DNA of 39,129 nucleotides from Mordavella massiliensis. Its GTDB lineage: Bacteria > Bacillota > Clostridia > Lachnospirales > Lachnospiraceae. Under the pieces are notes generated by a model, which did no database searches, was not told the origin of the DNA, and was given only the letters and a program-made list of their open reading frames with translations. The stretch covers positions 1-39,129 of the forward strand of contig NZ_JACJLV010000024.1 in the NCBI RefSeq assembly GCF_016902415.1. Reading direction: 5' to 3'. The translations under genes were made by a program, and so were the position numbers. This document shows positions 25,367-33,228 of this stretch, piece by piece; within the stretch, counting starts at the first letter, position 1; the number at the start of each line of letters is the position of its first letter.

Positions 25367-26038
25367 CTATTTTTCTTTCAGCACGTAGCCTGCGCCCCGG
25401 ACGGTATGGATCAGCTTCTGCTCCTGTCCCTCATCGATCTTTCTTCGGAGATATCGGATATAGACATCGATCACATTCGAACCTCCGGCATAATCAAAGT
25501 TCCACAGATGCTCCTCCAGCCGCTCTCTGGAAAGAACGATTCCCGCATTCTGTGCCATATAGCGAAGCAGCGCATACTCTTTGCCGGATAAACGGATCTC
25601 TTTTCCGCCTCTTTTTACCTGGTGTGTATCCGTATGTATTTCCAGATCCCCCACCCGCAGACAGGCGTCCGCCGACTGTTCCGGCTTCCTCAAAAGGACC
25701 CGGATCCTGGCCAGCAATTCCTCACAGGCAAAGGGTTTGATCAGATAATCATTGGCTCCTGCGTCCAGTCCGGCCACCCGGTCTTCAATACTGTCCTTTG
25801 CCGTCAAAAGCAGCACCGGCGTCTGATCGCCCTTTCCTCTGATCTGCCGGAGCACAGATAAGCCGTCCCTTTTGGGCATCATAATATCCAGCACCACCGC
25901 GTCGTACCGTGCGCTTCTCAGATAATCCAGCGCCTCTTCCCCGTCGAAACAGGCGTCCACACTATAATGCTCTGCCTTGAGTCTGGAACCGATGATCTGA
26001 TTCAGATCTTTTTCATCTTCTGCAAGTAAAATCCTCAT
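25367..26038 (-). CDS. OmpR-family response regulator
   Basis: A 223-residue regulator. The receiver domain has acidic residues EDE (7-9), phospho-acceptor Asp51 (VVLDIMMP), Thr79 and Lys101 (LIKPF). The C-terminal winged helix (about 128-223) includes NVIDVYIRYLRRKID and TVRGAGYVL. The ATG at 26038 is chosen because AAAGGGTG is spaced six bases from it; GTG and ATG codons just upstream overlap that site. It forms an operon with the kinase, and the likely target is the PepSY lipoprotein promoter. Confidence 0.95.
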   Translation of the reverse strand: MRILLAEDEKDLNQIIGSRLKAEHYSVDACFDGEEALDYLRSARYDAVVLDIMMPKRDGLSVLRQIRGKGDQTPVLLLTAKDSIEDRVAGLDAGANDYLIKPFACEELLARIRVLLRKPEQSADACLRVGDLEIHTDTHQVKRGGKEIRLSGKEYALLRYMAQNAGIVLSRERLEEHLWNFDYAGGSNVIDVYIRYLRRKIDEGQEQKLIHTVRGAGYVLKEK

Positions 26039-26062
26039 TCTCATCACCCTTTCGCTGTCTTT

Positions 26063-26091
26063 AGTATAGAAGAACCGGTCTGAAAAGTAAA
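26063..26091 (-). promoter_or_regulatory. Promoter of the two-component operon
   Basis: On the minus strand TTTACT (26086-26091) and TATACT (26063-26068) are separated by 17 bp and lie about 25 bp before the response regulator start, so the 5' leader is very short. Confidence 0.7.
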
Positions 26092-26130
26092 GTTCTGCAT
26101 ATATATGTAAAAAACTCCAAAAGGTGTGTT

Positions 26131-27873
26131 ATGTCTAAAAAACGGATCGCTCTGATCTTCTCTTCTCTTGCAGGCCTGTTCCTTTTATGCGCCTGCATTT
26201 TCTGGTGTTTTTTTCAGAACGAAGACCACCGGTTTTCCACTTTTGCGTCCTCCTTTTTCCGGCAGGAATTATCTGGAAATACCCTGAATCTTCATTATAC
26301 GCTCAAGGATCCTTCTGCATTTGACATGGAAGATCTTCCCGTTTCCTTAGGGACTTACAACAGCGACGCCCAGGGGCTGTGCGTCTCCCTGGAAAATATG
26401 CTCTGTCAGATGGATGGTTTTGACCGCAGCCGGCTCTCTTCGGATAACCGGCTCACCTATGACATCCTCTATGATTCCTTATCTGCCTCTCTAAAGACCG
26501 CACCCTTTCTTCTCTACGAGGAACCGCTGTCGCCTCTGACCGGCATGCAGTCCCAGCTTCCCATCCTGCTTTCTGAATATCCCTTTTATGACAGGCAGGA
26601 TGTGAAGGATTATCTTACGCTGCTTACCCAGGTGCCGGATTATTTTACTTCCATCCTGGCGTTTGAAAAGGAAAAGGCGGACGCAGGGCTTCTGCTGCCT
26701 TCTTTTTGCATCGATACTCTGGCAGAAGAATGCCGCGCGTTCCGGAACACCGGCGATGACTGCTATCTCTACGACGCCTTTGAAAGCCGGCTGGAAGATC
26801 TGCATCTCTCTGAAAAGGAACAATGTTCCGTTCTAGAACAACACCGGCAGGCCATGGAAGAGTCGGTTTTTCCGGCCTATTCCATGCTGGCGGACGGCAT
26901 GTCTGCGCTAAAAGCCAAGGCCGTCAATGAAAAAGGGCTTAGCGGGCTGCCGAAGGGCAAAGAGTATTACCAGGCTCTGGCAGCCGCAGAAACCGGAAGC
27001 TTTCGTTCCGTTTCGGAACTAAAAGAACTGACAGTCCGGCAGATGAACGAAGATCTCACAGGGATCCAGAAGCTGTATCAGGATTCGGAGAAGGATGCTT
27101 CCCCGTCCCCTTCCTCTGACCGGTTCCGTTCTCAGGGATATGCCCTTGCGGACTCCAATCCCGCCTCTATCCTTACCACGCTAGCTGGAAAGCTGAAAGA
27201 TGATTTCCCTTCCCCGCCTTCTGTATCCGTGACCGTCAAATATGTCCAGGAGTCTCTGGAAGAATATATAAGCCCGGCTTTTTATATGATCCCGCCCATT
27301 GATGACGCCCGGGAAAATGTCATCTACATCAACCGGGGACATATGCCCGATGACCTGACCCTTTTCACCACCCTTGCCCATGAGGGTTACCCCGGGCATC
27401 TCTACCAGACGACCTATTATCAGGCAACCGATCCCCATCCGGTGCGAAGTCTTTTGAATTACGGCGGCTATACCGAGGGCTGGGCCACCTACGCGGAAAT
27501 GCTCAGCTGGTACTATGCGCCCATTCCCAAAAAGGACGCGGCCCTCCTTCAGAAAAACAGTTCCCTGATCCTTGGCCTTTATGCGCTTGCAGATATAGGC
27601 ATCCATTATGAAGGATGGTCTCTGCCTGAAACCGTCGTCTTCTTCCAGAGTTACGGGATTACCGATGTTCCGGTGATCCGGGACATCTACGAACGGATCG
27701 TGGCGGACCCTGCCAACTATCTGAAATATTACATTGGCTATGTGGAATTTCTGGAACTGAAAAAGGATGCCGTCAGGTCCTGGGGAAAGGATTTCTCACA
27801 GAAACGCTTTCACCGGGAGGTCCTGGAAACTGGTCCGGCATCCTTTGATCTGCTGCGCGATTATCTTCTCTGA
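26131..27873 (+). CDS. DUF885-family membrane-anchored metallopeptidase-like protein
   Basis: A 580-residue protein of the DUF885 family. An N-terminal hydrophobic helix (about 5-27) anchors or exports it. The zinc-site motif HEGYPGH is at 417-423, with the downstream glutamates in EGWATYAE (449-456), the layout of gluzincin-like DUF885 enzymes. LLCACIF is near the N-terminus, but a clean lipobox is not clear. AAAGGTG lies before the ATG. It is divergent from the two-component operon and convergent with the next lipoprotein, only 2 bp apart. Peptide substrates are expected from the family. Confidence 0.88.
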   Translation: MSKKRIALIFSSLAGLFLLCACIFWCFFQNEDHRFSTFASSFFRQELSGNTLNLHYTLKDPSAFDMEDLPVSLGTYNSDAQGLCVSLENMLCQMDGFDRSRLSSDNRLTYDILYDSLSASLKTAPFLLYEEPLSPLTGMQSQLPILLSEYPFYDRQDVKDYLTLLTQVPDYFTSILAFEKEKADAGLLLPSFCIDTLAEECRAFRNTGDDCYLYDAFESRLEDLHLSEKEQCSVLEQHRQAMEESVFPAYSMLADGMSALKAKAVNEKGLSGLPKGKEYYQALAAAETGSFRSVSELKELTVRQMNEDLTGIQKLYQDSEKDASPSPSSDRFRSQGYALADSNPASILTTLAGKLKDDFPSPPSVSVTVKYVQESLEEYISPAFYMIPPIDDARENVIYINRGHMPDDLTLFTTLAHEGYPGHLYQTTYYQATDPHPVRSLLNYGGYTEGWATYAEMLSWYYAPIPKKDAALLQKNSSLILGLYALADIGIHYEGWSLPETVVFFQSYGITDVPVIRDIYERIVADPANYLKYYIGYVEFLELKKDAVRSWGKDFSQKRFHREVLETGPASFDLLRDYLL

Positions 27874-27875
27874 CA

Positions 27876-28532
27876 TTACCGGGGCATCATGGCGTCTGCG
27901 ATCTTCTGCATATCCTCATCGCTGATCCCGTATGCCCCTCTTCCATCCTGAGACACCCGGATCTCGACTTCCACAGGCTCCCCGTAGGTAATTCCGTCCA
28001 TGGCTCTTTGCATGCTCTCCGCCAGGATCTCCGTGAATCCCTCCGGCGCGTCAGGGTCTTCGCCCCGCTCCATCATTTCCAGAGTCACGTCATAGGAATG
28101 CTGTTCCAGCGTCTGATAGACGTCCGCCGGTTCCACTGTGACAGGAACCACAAAGCTTCCATCCTCCTGCTCCCTGGCCTCTCCCACTTCGTAATGCATC
28201 AGCTTCTCCATCTCTTTCAGCTTGTCCTTGTAAATTTCTCTTCCTTCTTCTGTGATCTCATCCATTCCCTCAAGCTGCGTACGGATCTGCTCATCCAGAT
28301 TCTTTTCCAGATCCGCTGCCGCGTCCTCTGTGGAAACTTCCAGAAAGGCCGCGTATTCCTCATATTTCCCCTGATAATTGGCGTCCAGGACACTCTCCAC
28401 ATACCCGGCCGCGTCAAAAGGTTCCCCCTTCTGACAGCCGCATAACAGAAGTCCTGCCGCCAGAAGAACCGCTCCTGTCCACATTTTTCCTGCCCTTCCC
28501 TTATTCCGGGATCTATCGGTATTCTTTTTCAT
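27876..28532 (-). CDS. Lipoprotein of unknown function
   Basis: A 218-residue lipoprotein. The signal peptide (about 17-33) ends in the lipobox LLLCGC. The mature part is acidic and helical (EDAAADLEKNLDEQIRTQLE) and resembles DUF5105-like lipoproteins of Lachnospiraceae, a tentative match. AAGGAGG is six bases before the ATG; frames starting further upstream lack such a site. It lies 87 bp after spmB on the same strand. Confidence 0.8.
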   Translation of the reverse strand: MKKNTDRSRNKGRAGKMWTGAVLLAAGLLLCGCQKGEPFDAAGYVESVLDANYQGKYEEYAAFLEVSTEDAAADLEKNLDEQIRTQLEGMDEITEEGREIYKDKLKEMEKLMHYEVGEAREQEDGSFVVPVTVEPADVYQTLEQHSYDVTLEMMERGEDPDAPEGFTEILAESMQRAMDGITYGEPVEVEIRVSQDGRGAYGISDEDMQKIADAMMPR

Positions 28533-28619
28533 ACTGCTCCTCCTTTTAACTGCTCTTGCTGTCTGTCCTATAGTCTGTCCAGATCTTTCGTCTATCATAC
28601 CATTTTCTCAAAAGCAATA

Positions 28620-29144
28620 CTACAGCATCCCTGCGAGAAATACACTGGCGGCAAGCCCGGCAAACGTCGCGATCAGCGCGCCGGCCAGCGTATAGCGGGT
28701 CCGGTTTATTTTCGCAGTCATAAAATAGACGCTCATGGTATAAAAGATCGTTTCCGTACAGCACATGCTGATGGACGCGGCAAGCCCCAGAAAGGAATCC
28801 GTTCCGTACTTTTTATACACATCCAGCAAAAGTCCTGTGGCAGCGGACGAAGAAAACATTTTTACAAGAGAAAGCGGGACCAGCTCCCCGGGAAACCCGA
28901 TGACGCCGGAGAACCTCCCCAAAGCTCCTGCCAGAAAATCAAGGAAGCCGGAAGCCCGCAGGATCCCCACCGCTGTCATCAGGCCGATCAGCGTCGGCAC
29001 GATCTTAACGACCGTAAGCAGACCTTCTCTCGCACCCTCGATAAAAGTATCATAGACCCGGACCTTTTTTTGCACGCCATAAGCCAGGATCGCAAAAATC
29101 ATAAAAGGCACGATCATGTCCGTCAGATACAGAAATAATTTCAT
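28620..29144 (-). CDS. spmB: Spore maturation protein B
   Basis: A 174-residue membrane protein of the nucleoside-recognition/Gate family. It has several hydrophobic helices and the conserved segments VKIVPTLIGLMTAVGILRASG, shortened here to its core VKIVPTLIGLMTAVGI, and CCTETIFYTMSVYF. With SpmA it promotes spore core dehydration in Bacillus. Its usual partner spmA is not adjacent; it is on the opposite strand beyond a MATE gene. Its presence indicates a spore former. Confidence 0.92.
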   Translation of the reverse strand: MKLFLYLTDMIVPFMIFAILAYGVQKKVRVYDTFIEGAREGLLTVVKIVPTLIGLMTAVGILRASGFLDFLAGALGRFSGVIGFPGELVPLSLVKMFSSSAATGLLLDVYKKYGTDSFLGLAASISMCCTETIFYTMSVYFMTAKINRTRYTLAGALIATFAGLAASVFLAGML

Positions 29145-29207
29145 ATCCGCTTCTCTCTTTTCGCGGTCTTATCATTTTATGATATGAAGCCGGAACTTCC
29201 CTTATGA

Positions 29208-29236
29208 TTGAAAATATTTCCGGAAAGGTCTATACT
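29208..29236 (+). promoter_or_regulatory. SigA promoter of the MATE gene
   Basis: TTGAAA (29208-29213) and TATACT (29231-29236) are 17 bp apart. The palindrome TTTCCGGAAA lies in the spacer (29217-29226) and could be a repressor site. Confidence 0.75.
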
Positions 29237-29272
29237 TCTTATTAGGATTTTGTAACAAAGCGGGGATGATCT

Positions 29273-30670
29273 ATGAGCCAGGCGACGGTTAAAAAAGCAG
29301 AACGACAAGATTTTGGCGTGGGAAGTGTATCCGCGGCAATCCTGCGTCTGGCCGTTCCCATGACCCTAGCGCAACTGATCAACGTACTTTACAGCGTGGT
29401 AGACCGTATCTACATCGGACATCTCCCCCACACTTCCACCGAGGCCCTGACCGGCATCGGCCTTACGCTTCCGGTGATCACCATGGTCACCGCCTTTGCC
29501 AATCTCTTCGGAATGGGCGGCGCGCCTTTATTTTCCATGGAAAGAGGACGGGAAAATATCCCGAAGGCACAGAGGATCATGGGAAATTCTTTTTCTCTTC
29601 TCCTGATCTCCAGTGTAATCCTTTCCCTCTTCTGCTATATATTCAAAGAGCCTTTATTATATCTTTTCGGCGCCAGCGACACGACCTATCCCTATGCAGA
29701 CGCCTATTTATCCATCTATCTTCTGGGTACGGTCTTTGTCATGATCAGCCTGGGAATGAATAACTTCATCAATGCCCAGGGCTTTGGCGTGACCGGTATG
29801 CTGACCGTCTCCATCGGCGCCGTCCTGAATCTGATCCTGGACCCTGTCTTTATCTTCGGCCTGAATATGGGAATCCAGGGCGCGGCTCTTGCCACCATTC
29901 TGTCGCAGTTTGTCTCTGCTGTCTGGGTCTTTCGATTTCTGACCGGAAAAAAGGCCATTATTCCCCTGACCAGGACTTCTATGCGTCTGCAGGGCGGACT
30001 GGTGAAAAATATCTCTGTTCTTGGAACCTCAGGATTCATTATGTCCGTGACAAACAGTGCGGTGCAGATCATCTGCAACGCCACCTTACAGCAGTACGGC
30101 GGAGATCTGTATGTGGGGATCATGACAGTGATCAATTCCGTACGGGAAATCTTAAATATTCCGGTCAACGGACTGTCTAACAGCGGCCAGCCTGTAATGA
30201 GCTTTAACTACGGAGCCCGGAAATATGACCGGGTAAAGGCGGCGATCCGGTTCGTGACCATCTCCTGCATCGTATTTACACTGGTGATCTGGGCGCTGAT
30301 CTTTTTCTTCCCGCATGCTTTCATCCATGTATTTAACAGTGACCCCTCTCTTTTAAAAAATGGGGTGCCTTCCATGCATATTTACTTTTTCGGTATTTTT
30401 ATGATGGCGCTGCAGTTCTCCGGCCAGTCCACGTTTGTGGCTCTTGGCTATTCCAGACACGCGATCTTCTTCTCACTATTACGAAAAGCCATCATCGTCA
30501 TTCCGCTGACCATCTGGCTTCCCACTGTAGCGGGGCTTGGCACCACCGGCGTGTTCCTGGCGGAGCCCATCTCCAATTTTGTAGGCGGCATCGCCTGCTT
30601 CACTACCATGATGTTTACCGTGTGGAGAAGACTTGGGAAGGATACTAAAAAAACTCCCGGCCGCATATAA
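29273..30670 (+). CDS. MATE-family efflux transporter
   Basis: A 465-residue multidrug and toxin extrusion protein with twelve predicted helices in two similar halves. The first half starts with AILRLAVPMTLAQLINVLYSV, shortened here to LRLAVPMTLAQL, and the second with GTSGFIMSVTNSAVQIICN. The substrate is unknown, and coupling is probably to Na+ or H+. GGGGATG lies before the ATG, and a good promoter is 37 bp upstream. It separates spmB and spmA, which are normally neighbours, so it was probably inserted or the region was inverted. Confidence 0.92.
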   Translation: MSQATVKKAERQDFGVGSVSAAILRLAVPMTLAQLINVLYSVVDRIYIGHLPHTSTEALTGIGLTLPVITMVTAFANLFGMGGAPLFSMERGRENIPKAQRIMGNSFSLLLISSVILSLFCYIFKEPLLYLFGASDTTYPYADAYLSIYLLGTVFVMISLGMNNFINAQGFGVTGMLTVSIGAVLNLILDPVFIFGLNMGIQGAALATILSQFVSAVWVFRFLTGKKAIIPLTRTSMRLQGGLVKNISVLGTSGFIMSVTNSAVQIICNATLQQYGGDLYVGIMTVINSVREILNIPVNGLSNSGQPVMSFNYGARKYDRVKAAIRFVTISCIVFTLVIWALIFFFPHAFIHVFNSDPSLLKNGVPSMHIYFFGIFMMALQFSGQSTFVALGYSRHAIFFSLLRKAIIVIPLTIWLPTVAGLGTTGVFLAEPISNFVGGIACFTTMMFTVWRRLGKDTKKTPGRI

Positions 30671-30702
30671 TCAGATAAGTGCTGATTTATGCCGGGAGTT
30701 TT
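30650..30702 (+). terminator. Long hairpin at the MATE 3' end that includes the spmA ribosome binding site
   Basis: A perfect 12-bp stem (AAAACTCCCGGC 30650-30661 with GCCGGGAGTTTT 30691-30702) is followed by TTTTC, and an inner ATCAG / CTGAT stem lies in the loop. The MATE stop codon is in the loop. The GGGAG of the 3' arm (30694-30698) is the only ribosome binding site for spmA at 30706, so the hairpin both weakens readthrough and hides the spmA start in long transcripts. Confidence 0.75.
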
Positions 30703-30705
30703 CTT

Positions 30706-31329
30706 ATGTTAAATTATCTCTGGGCCGGCATGATCCTTATAGGGATCATTTACGCCGCTTTTACCGAACACATGTCGGATATTACCAACGCAGCCATTGA
30801 TTCTTCCAAAGAAGCTGTCACCCTTTGTATCACTATGATGGGAGTCGTCTCCATGTGGATGGGGCTGATGCAGATTGCTGCAAAAGGCGGTATCATCGCC
30901 TCTGCTTCCAGACGTCTTAGACCACTGATTCGGTTTCTCTTTCCCAATCTTCCTTCCGGACATCCCGCGGAAGAATACATCACTACCAATTTCATCGCCA
31001 ACTTTCTTGGCCTTGGCTGGGCCGCTACGCCTGCCGGCTTAAAGGCCATGGAAGCGCTTGGGCAGCTGGAAGATGAGAGAAGGCGAGGCCGGCTTGCGGG
31101 TCCCGTCCGTCCAGGCGGCACCGCCAGCAATGAGATGTGTACTTTTCTGATCATCAACATTTCTTCTCTGCAGCTGATCCCGGTGAACATCATCGCCTAC
31201 CGCAGCCAATATGGAAGTGTGAACCCAGCTGCCATTGTAGGAGCGGGAATTGTGGCAACAGCAGTAAGCACCGGGACTGCGGTGATATTCTGTAAACTGA
31301 TGGACCGAAAGAAGTCCCGGAGAGCGTGA
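30706..31329 (+). CDS. spmA: Spore maturation protein A
   Basis: A 207-residue membrane protein, partner of SpmB in spore core dehydration. Conserved features include LWAGMILIGIIYAAFTE, the TNAAIDSSKEAVTL helix, and LGLGWAATPAGLKAMEAL. GGGAG is 7 bases before the ATG; a GTG nine codons upstream lies inside the terminator loop and is unlikely. The last 21 codons have a diverged second copy at 32682-32745. It is separated from spmB by the MATE gene and is on the opposite strand. Confidence 0.92.
   Translation: MLNYLWAGMILIGIIYAAFTEHMSDITNAAIDSSKEAVTLCITMMGVVSMWMGLMQIAAKGGIIASASRRLRPLIRFLFPNLPSGHPAEEYITTNFIANFLGLGWAATPAGLKAMEALGQLEDERRRGRLAGPVRPGGTASNEMCTFLIINISSLQLIPVNIIAYRSQYGSVNPAAIVGAGIVATAVSTGTAVIFCKLMDRKKSRRA
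31255..31318 (+). repeat. spmA 3' end, first copy of a direct repeat
   Basis: This end of the intact spmA gene recurs at 32682-32745. The last 34 bases (31285-31318) match the second copy with one difference, and the preceding 30 bases match at roughly two thirds of positions. Confidence 0.85.
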
Positions 31330-31360
31330 AGTTCTCCAGGCTTTTTAAATGAACTATTCA

Positions 31361-31383
31361 GAATCTTGGATTCGTGGTATAAT
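31361..31383 (+). promoter_or_regulatory. Extended -10 promoter and palindrome before the XRE gene
   Basis: TGGTATAAT ends at 31383 and is an extended -10 with perfect TATAAT (31378-31383). Immediately upstream is the palindrome GAATC-TTG-GATTC (31361-31373), a candidate autoregulatory operator of the XRE protein. Confidence 0.65.
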
Positions 31384-31430
31384 AAATTGAGTTATAAGTC
31401 AAATAATTGAGAAAAACAATGGAGAAAAAG

Positions 31431-31646
31431 ATGTTAAAAAACAATATCGAAATGGATATAAAGATGAGATGTATCGAGAAATCTACTACGCAGACAAAGA
31501 TTGCAGAGAATATCGGAACATCACCGTCATATGTAAATAAGATTATCCGCAGTAAAGAGCCAATCATGAATAAGACATTTCTTGCTATGATGGAGGATCT
31601 TGGCTTTGACGTTGAACTGAATTATGTGGAGAGAAAGGAAACGTGA
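31431..31646 (+). CDS. XRE-family regulator
   Basis: A 71-residue helix-turn-helix protein with TQTKIAENIGTSPSYVNKII as the turn and recognition helix, followed by a short C-terminal strand (LGFDVELNYV). GGAG is 6 bases before the ATG. It is co-directional with the DUF1016 nuclease 43 bp downstream. The base composition is visibly more AT-rich than the surrounding chromosome, in line with lateral acquisition. It probably controls the two-gene cassette. Confidence 0.82.
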   Translation: MLKNNIEMDIKMRCIEKSTTQTKIAENIGTSPSYVNKIIRSKEPIMNKTFLAMMEDLGFDVELNYVERKET

Positions 31647-31689
31647 TTTGTGTCAACAGCGTTGTCACAAATTTGAAAGGCGGAAAAAT

Positions 31690-32682
31690 ATGAGTAATGA
31701 AATTACAGTCGCGAGCAACCTTATTCAGATTATCAGCCAGTCAAAACAAAATGCGCTGAAAAAGGTTAATGAGGAATTGATTAATATGTACTGGAAGATT
31801 GGAGAACATCTGAGCACAGAATCCGAGAAGGCTTCGTTTGGCGATGCCTATATCGATACTGTGGCAGAAGAAATACAGAATGCTTTTCCTGGCATAAAAG
31901 GGTTCAACAGACGTGGCTTATATCGGATGAAGAAATTTTATGAAACCTATAAGGACGATGAATTTGTGACAACACTGTTGACACAAATAAGTTGGTCAAA
32001 TCATTTGACTATTATTTCAAAAGCAAAAACAATGGAAGAACGCCATTTTTATTTATCCTTATGTGTAAAAGAAAATTATTCTGCAAGAGAACTATCACGT
32101 CAGATTGATAGTGGATACTATGAGAGATACATGCTGTCTCAGGAAAAGTTGTTACCTGAACCGATAAAAGAGTTGAAGGAAAATCCGTTCCTAGATTCTT
32201 ATATAATAGAGTTTCTGAATCTTCCATCAAATTTTAAGGAAGCAGATCTGAGAAAGGGTCTTATCAACAATATGAGAAATTTCATTTTGGAGGTTGGCAG
32301 AGACTTTACTTTTATAGATGATGAGGTCAGAGTACAAGTCGGAAAAGAGGATTATAAAATTGATCTTTTATTTTTTCATCGCGGCTTACAGTGCTTAGTG
32401 GCTTTTGAACTAAAGATTGGCAGATTTAAGCCAGAATATATCTCCAAGATGGATTTCTATTTGGAGGCGCTTGATCGGCAGAAAAAAAAGAAACATGAAA
32501 ATCCAAGTGTGGGGGTGATCCTTTGTGCATCAAAGGATGATGAGGTAGTTGAGTATGCAATGAGCAGAACATTATCTCCGATGATGGTCGCAGAATACCA
32601 GCTACAGTTGCCTGATAAGAGTGTGTTACAGAAGAAATTGCAGGAATTGATCAATATGCCTTTGATAGAGGGTGAAGATTAG
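31690..32682 (+). CDS. DUF1016 (YhcG-like) PDDEXK nuclease
   Basis: A 330-residue protein of the YhcG/DUF1016 family. The N-terminal DUF1016 domain (about 8-150) contains NMYWKIGEHL and GFNRRGLYRMKKFY. The C-terminal PDDEXK nuclease-like domain (about 180-310) carries YKIDLLFFHRGLQC and the catalytic FELKIGRF. Members are found in defence islands and next to restriction-modification genes. AGGCGG is 6 bases before the ATG. The TAG stop shares its last base with the start of the duplicated spmA tail. No methylase or integrase accompanies it. Confidence 0.88.
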   Translation: MSNEITVASNLIQIISQSKQNALKKVNEELINMYWKIGEHLSTESEKASFGDAYIDTVAEEIQNAFPGIKGFNRRGLYRMKKFYETYKDDEFVTTLLTQISWSNHLTIISKAKTMEERHFYLSLCVKENYSARELSRQIDSGYYERYMLSQEKLLPEPIKELKENPFLDSYIIEFLNLPSNFKEADLRKGLINNMRNFILEVGRDFTFIDDEVRVQVGKEDYKIDLLFFHRGLQCLVAFELKIGRFKPEYISKMDFYLEALDRQKKKKHENPSVGVILCASKDDEVVEYAMSRTLSPMMVAEYQLQLPDKSVLQKKLQELINMPLIEGED

Positions 32683-32745
32683 CGACGACGATCAGCACAG
32701 TGACAGCGATTATATTCTGTAAACTGATGGACCGAAAAAAGTCCC
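32682..32745 (+). repeat. Diverged second copy of the spmA 3' end
   Basis: In the spmA frame this reads ATTISTVTAIIFCKLMDRKK and one more Ser. It matches 17 of 21 residues of the SpmA C-terminus (ATAVSTGTAVIFCKLMDRKK...). It begins at the last base of the DUF1016 stop and ends where the methyltransferase pseudogene stop begins, and so marks the right border of the inserted XRE-DUF1016 segment. Confidence 0.85.
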
Positions 32746-33228
32746 TACTTTATCCCCCGTATCACCATAGTAAGTAATACATCGGTATCCCACTGTTTTT
32801 CTCCGGACTCATACTGCCGGATCCGTGTATCATATTTCTCATTTGTTAGACAGATCATTTTTTCTATTTCTTGATCCGAAAAATATTCCGACATGGTATC
32901 GGCCACCGTCTGGATCCGTTCCAGGCTTGCGTATCTGCCGGTATTAATTATCTGATACGCCATTTCTTTGGAATATTTCGGATTATCTGGTGTCAGATCC
33001 ATCAGCACATACCCGGTTGTCACCTTTCTGAATCCCTTTCCGTGAAGAAAGCACCAGGCAGATTCCCTCAGGTTTTAACACCCGCATTTGTTCCCCGTAA
33101 AACTTCGATGGTTCAATATGTTCGCTTACAGTATTTGAAATCACGACATCAAAAGAATTGTCAGGAAAAGAAAGGGCTGTGGCGTCCCCTTCTGCAAGGG
33201 CACCCGGACCACAGCCAATTTCTTCCCT
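32745..33228 (-). pseudogene. Class I SAM-dependent methyltransferase, multiply deleted
   Basis: Fragments of one methyltransferase remain in order on the minus strand. The SAM motif EIGCGPGALA is joined directly to EGDATALSFPDNSFDVVISN, then VSEHIEPSKFYGEQMRVLKP and ICLVLSSRKG. A change of frame follows, then GYVLMDLTPDNPKYSKEMAY and LTNEKYDTRIRQYESGEKQW to MVIRGIK. The N-terminus is missing up to the AI-2E gene stop, and the strands between motifs are gone. A 92-codon frame (32745-33023, GTG start) covers only the last piece and is not a real gene start. Confidence 0.75.

Noticed and set aside
32745-33023. A 92-codon minus-strand gene
   Set aside because: It is the C-terminal piece of the broken methyltransferase. 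The GTG start lies at the frame-change junction without a good ribosome binding site.
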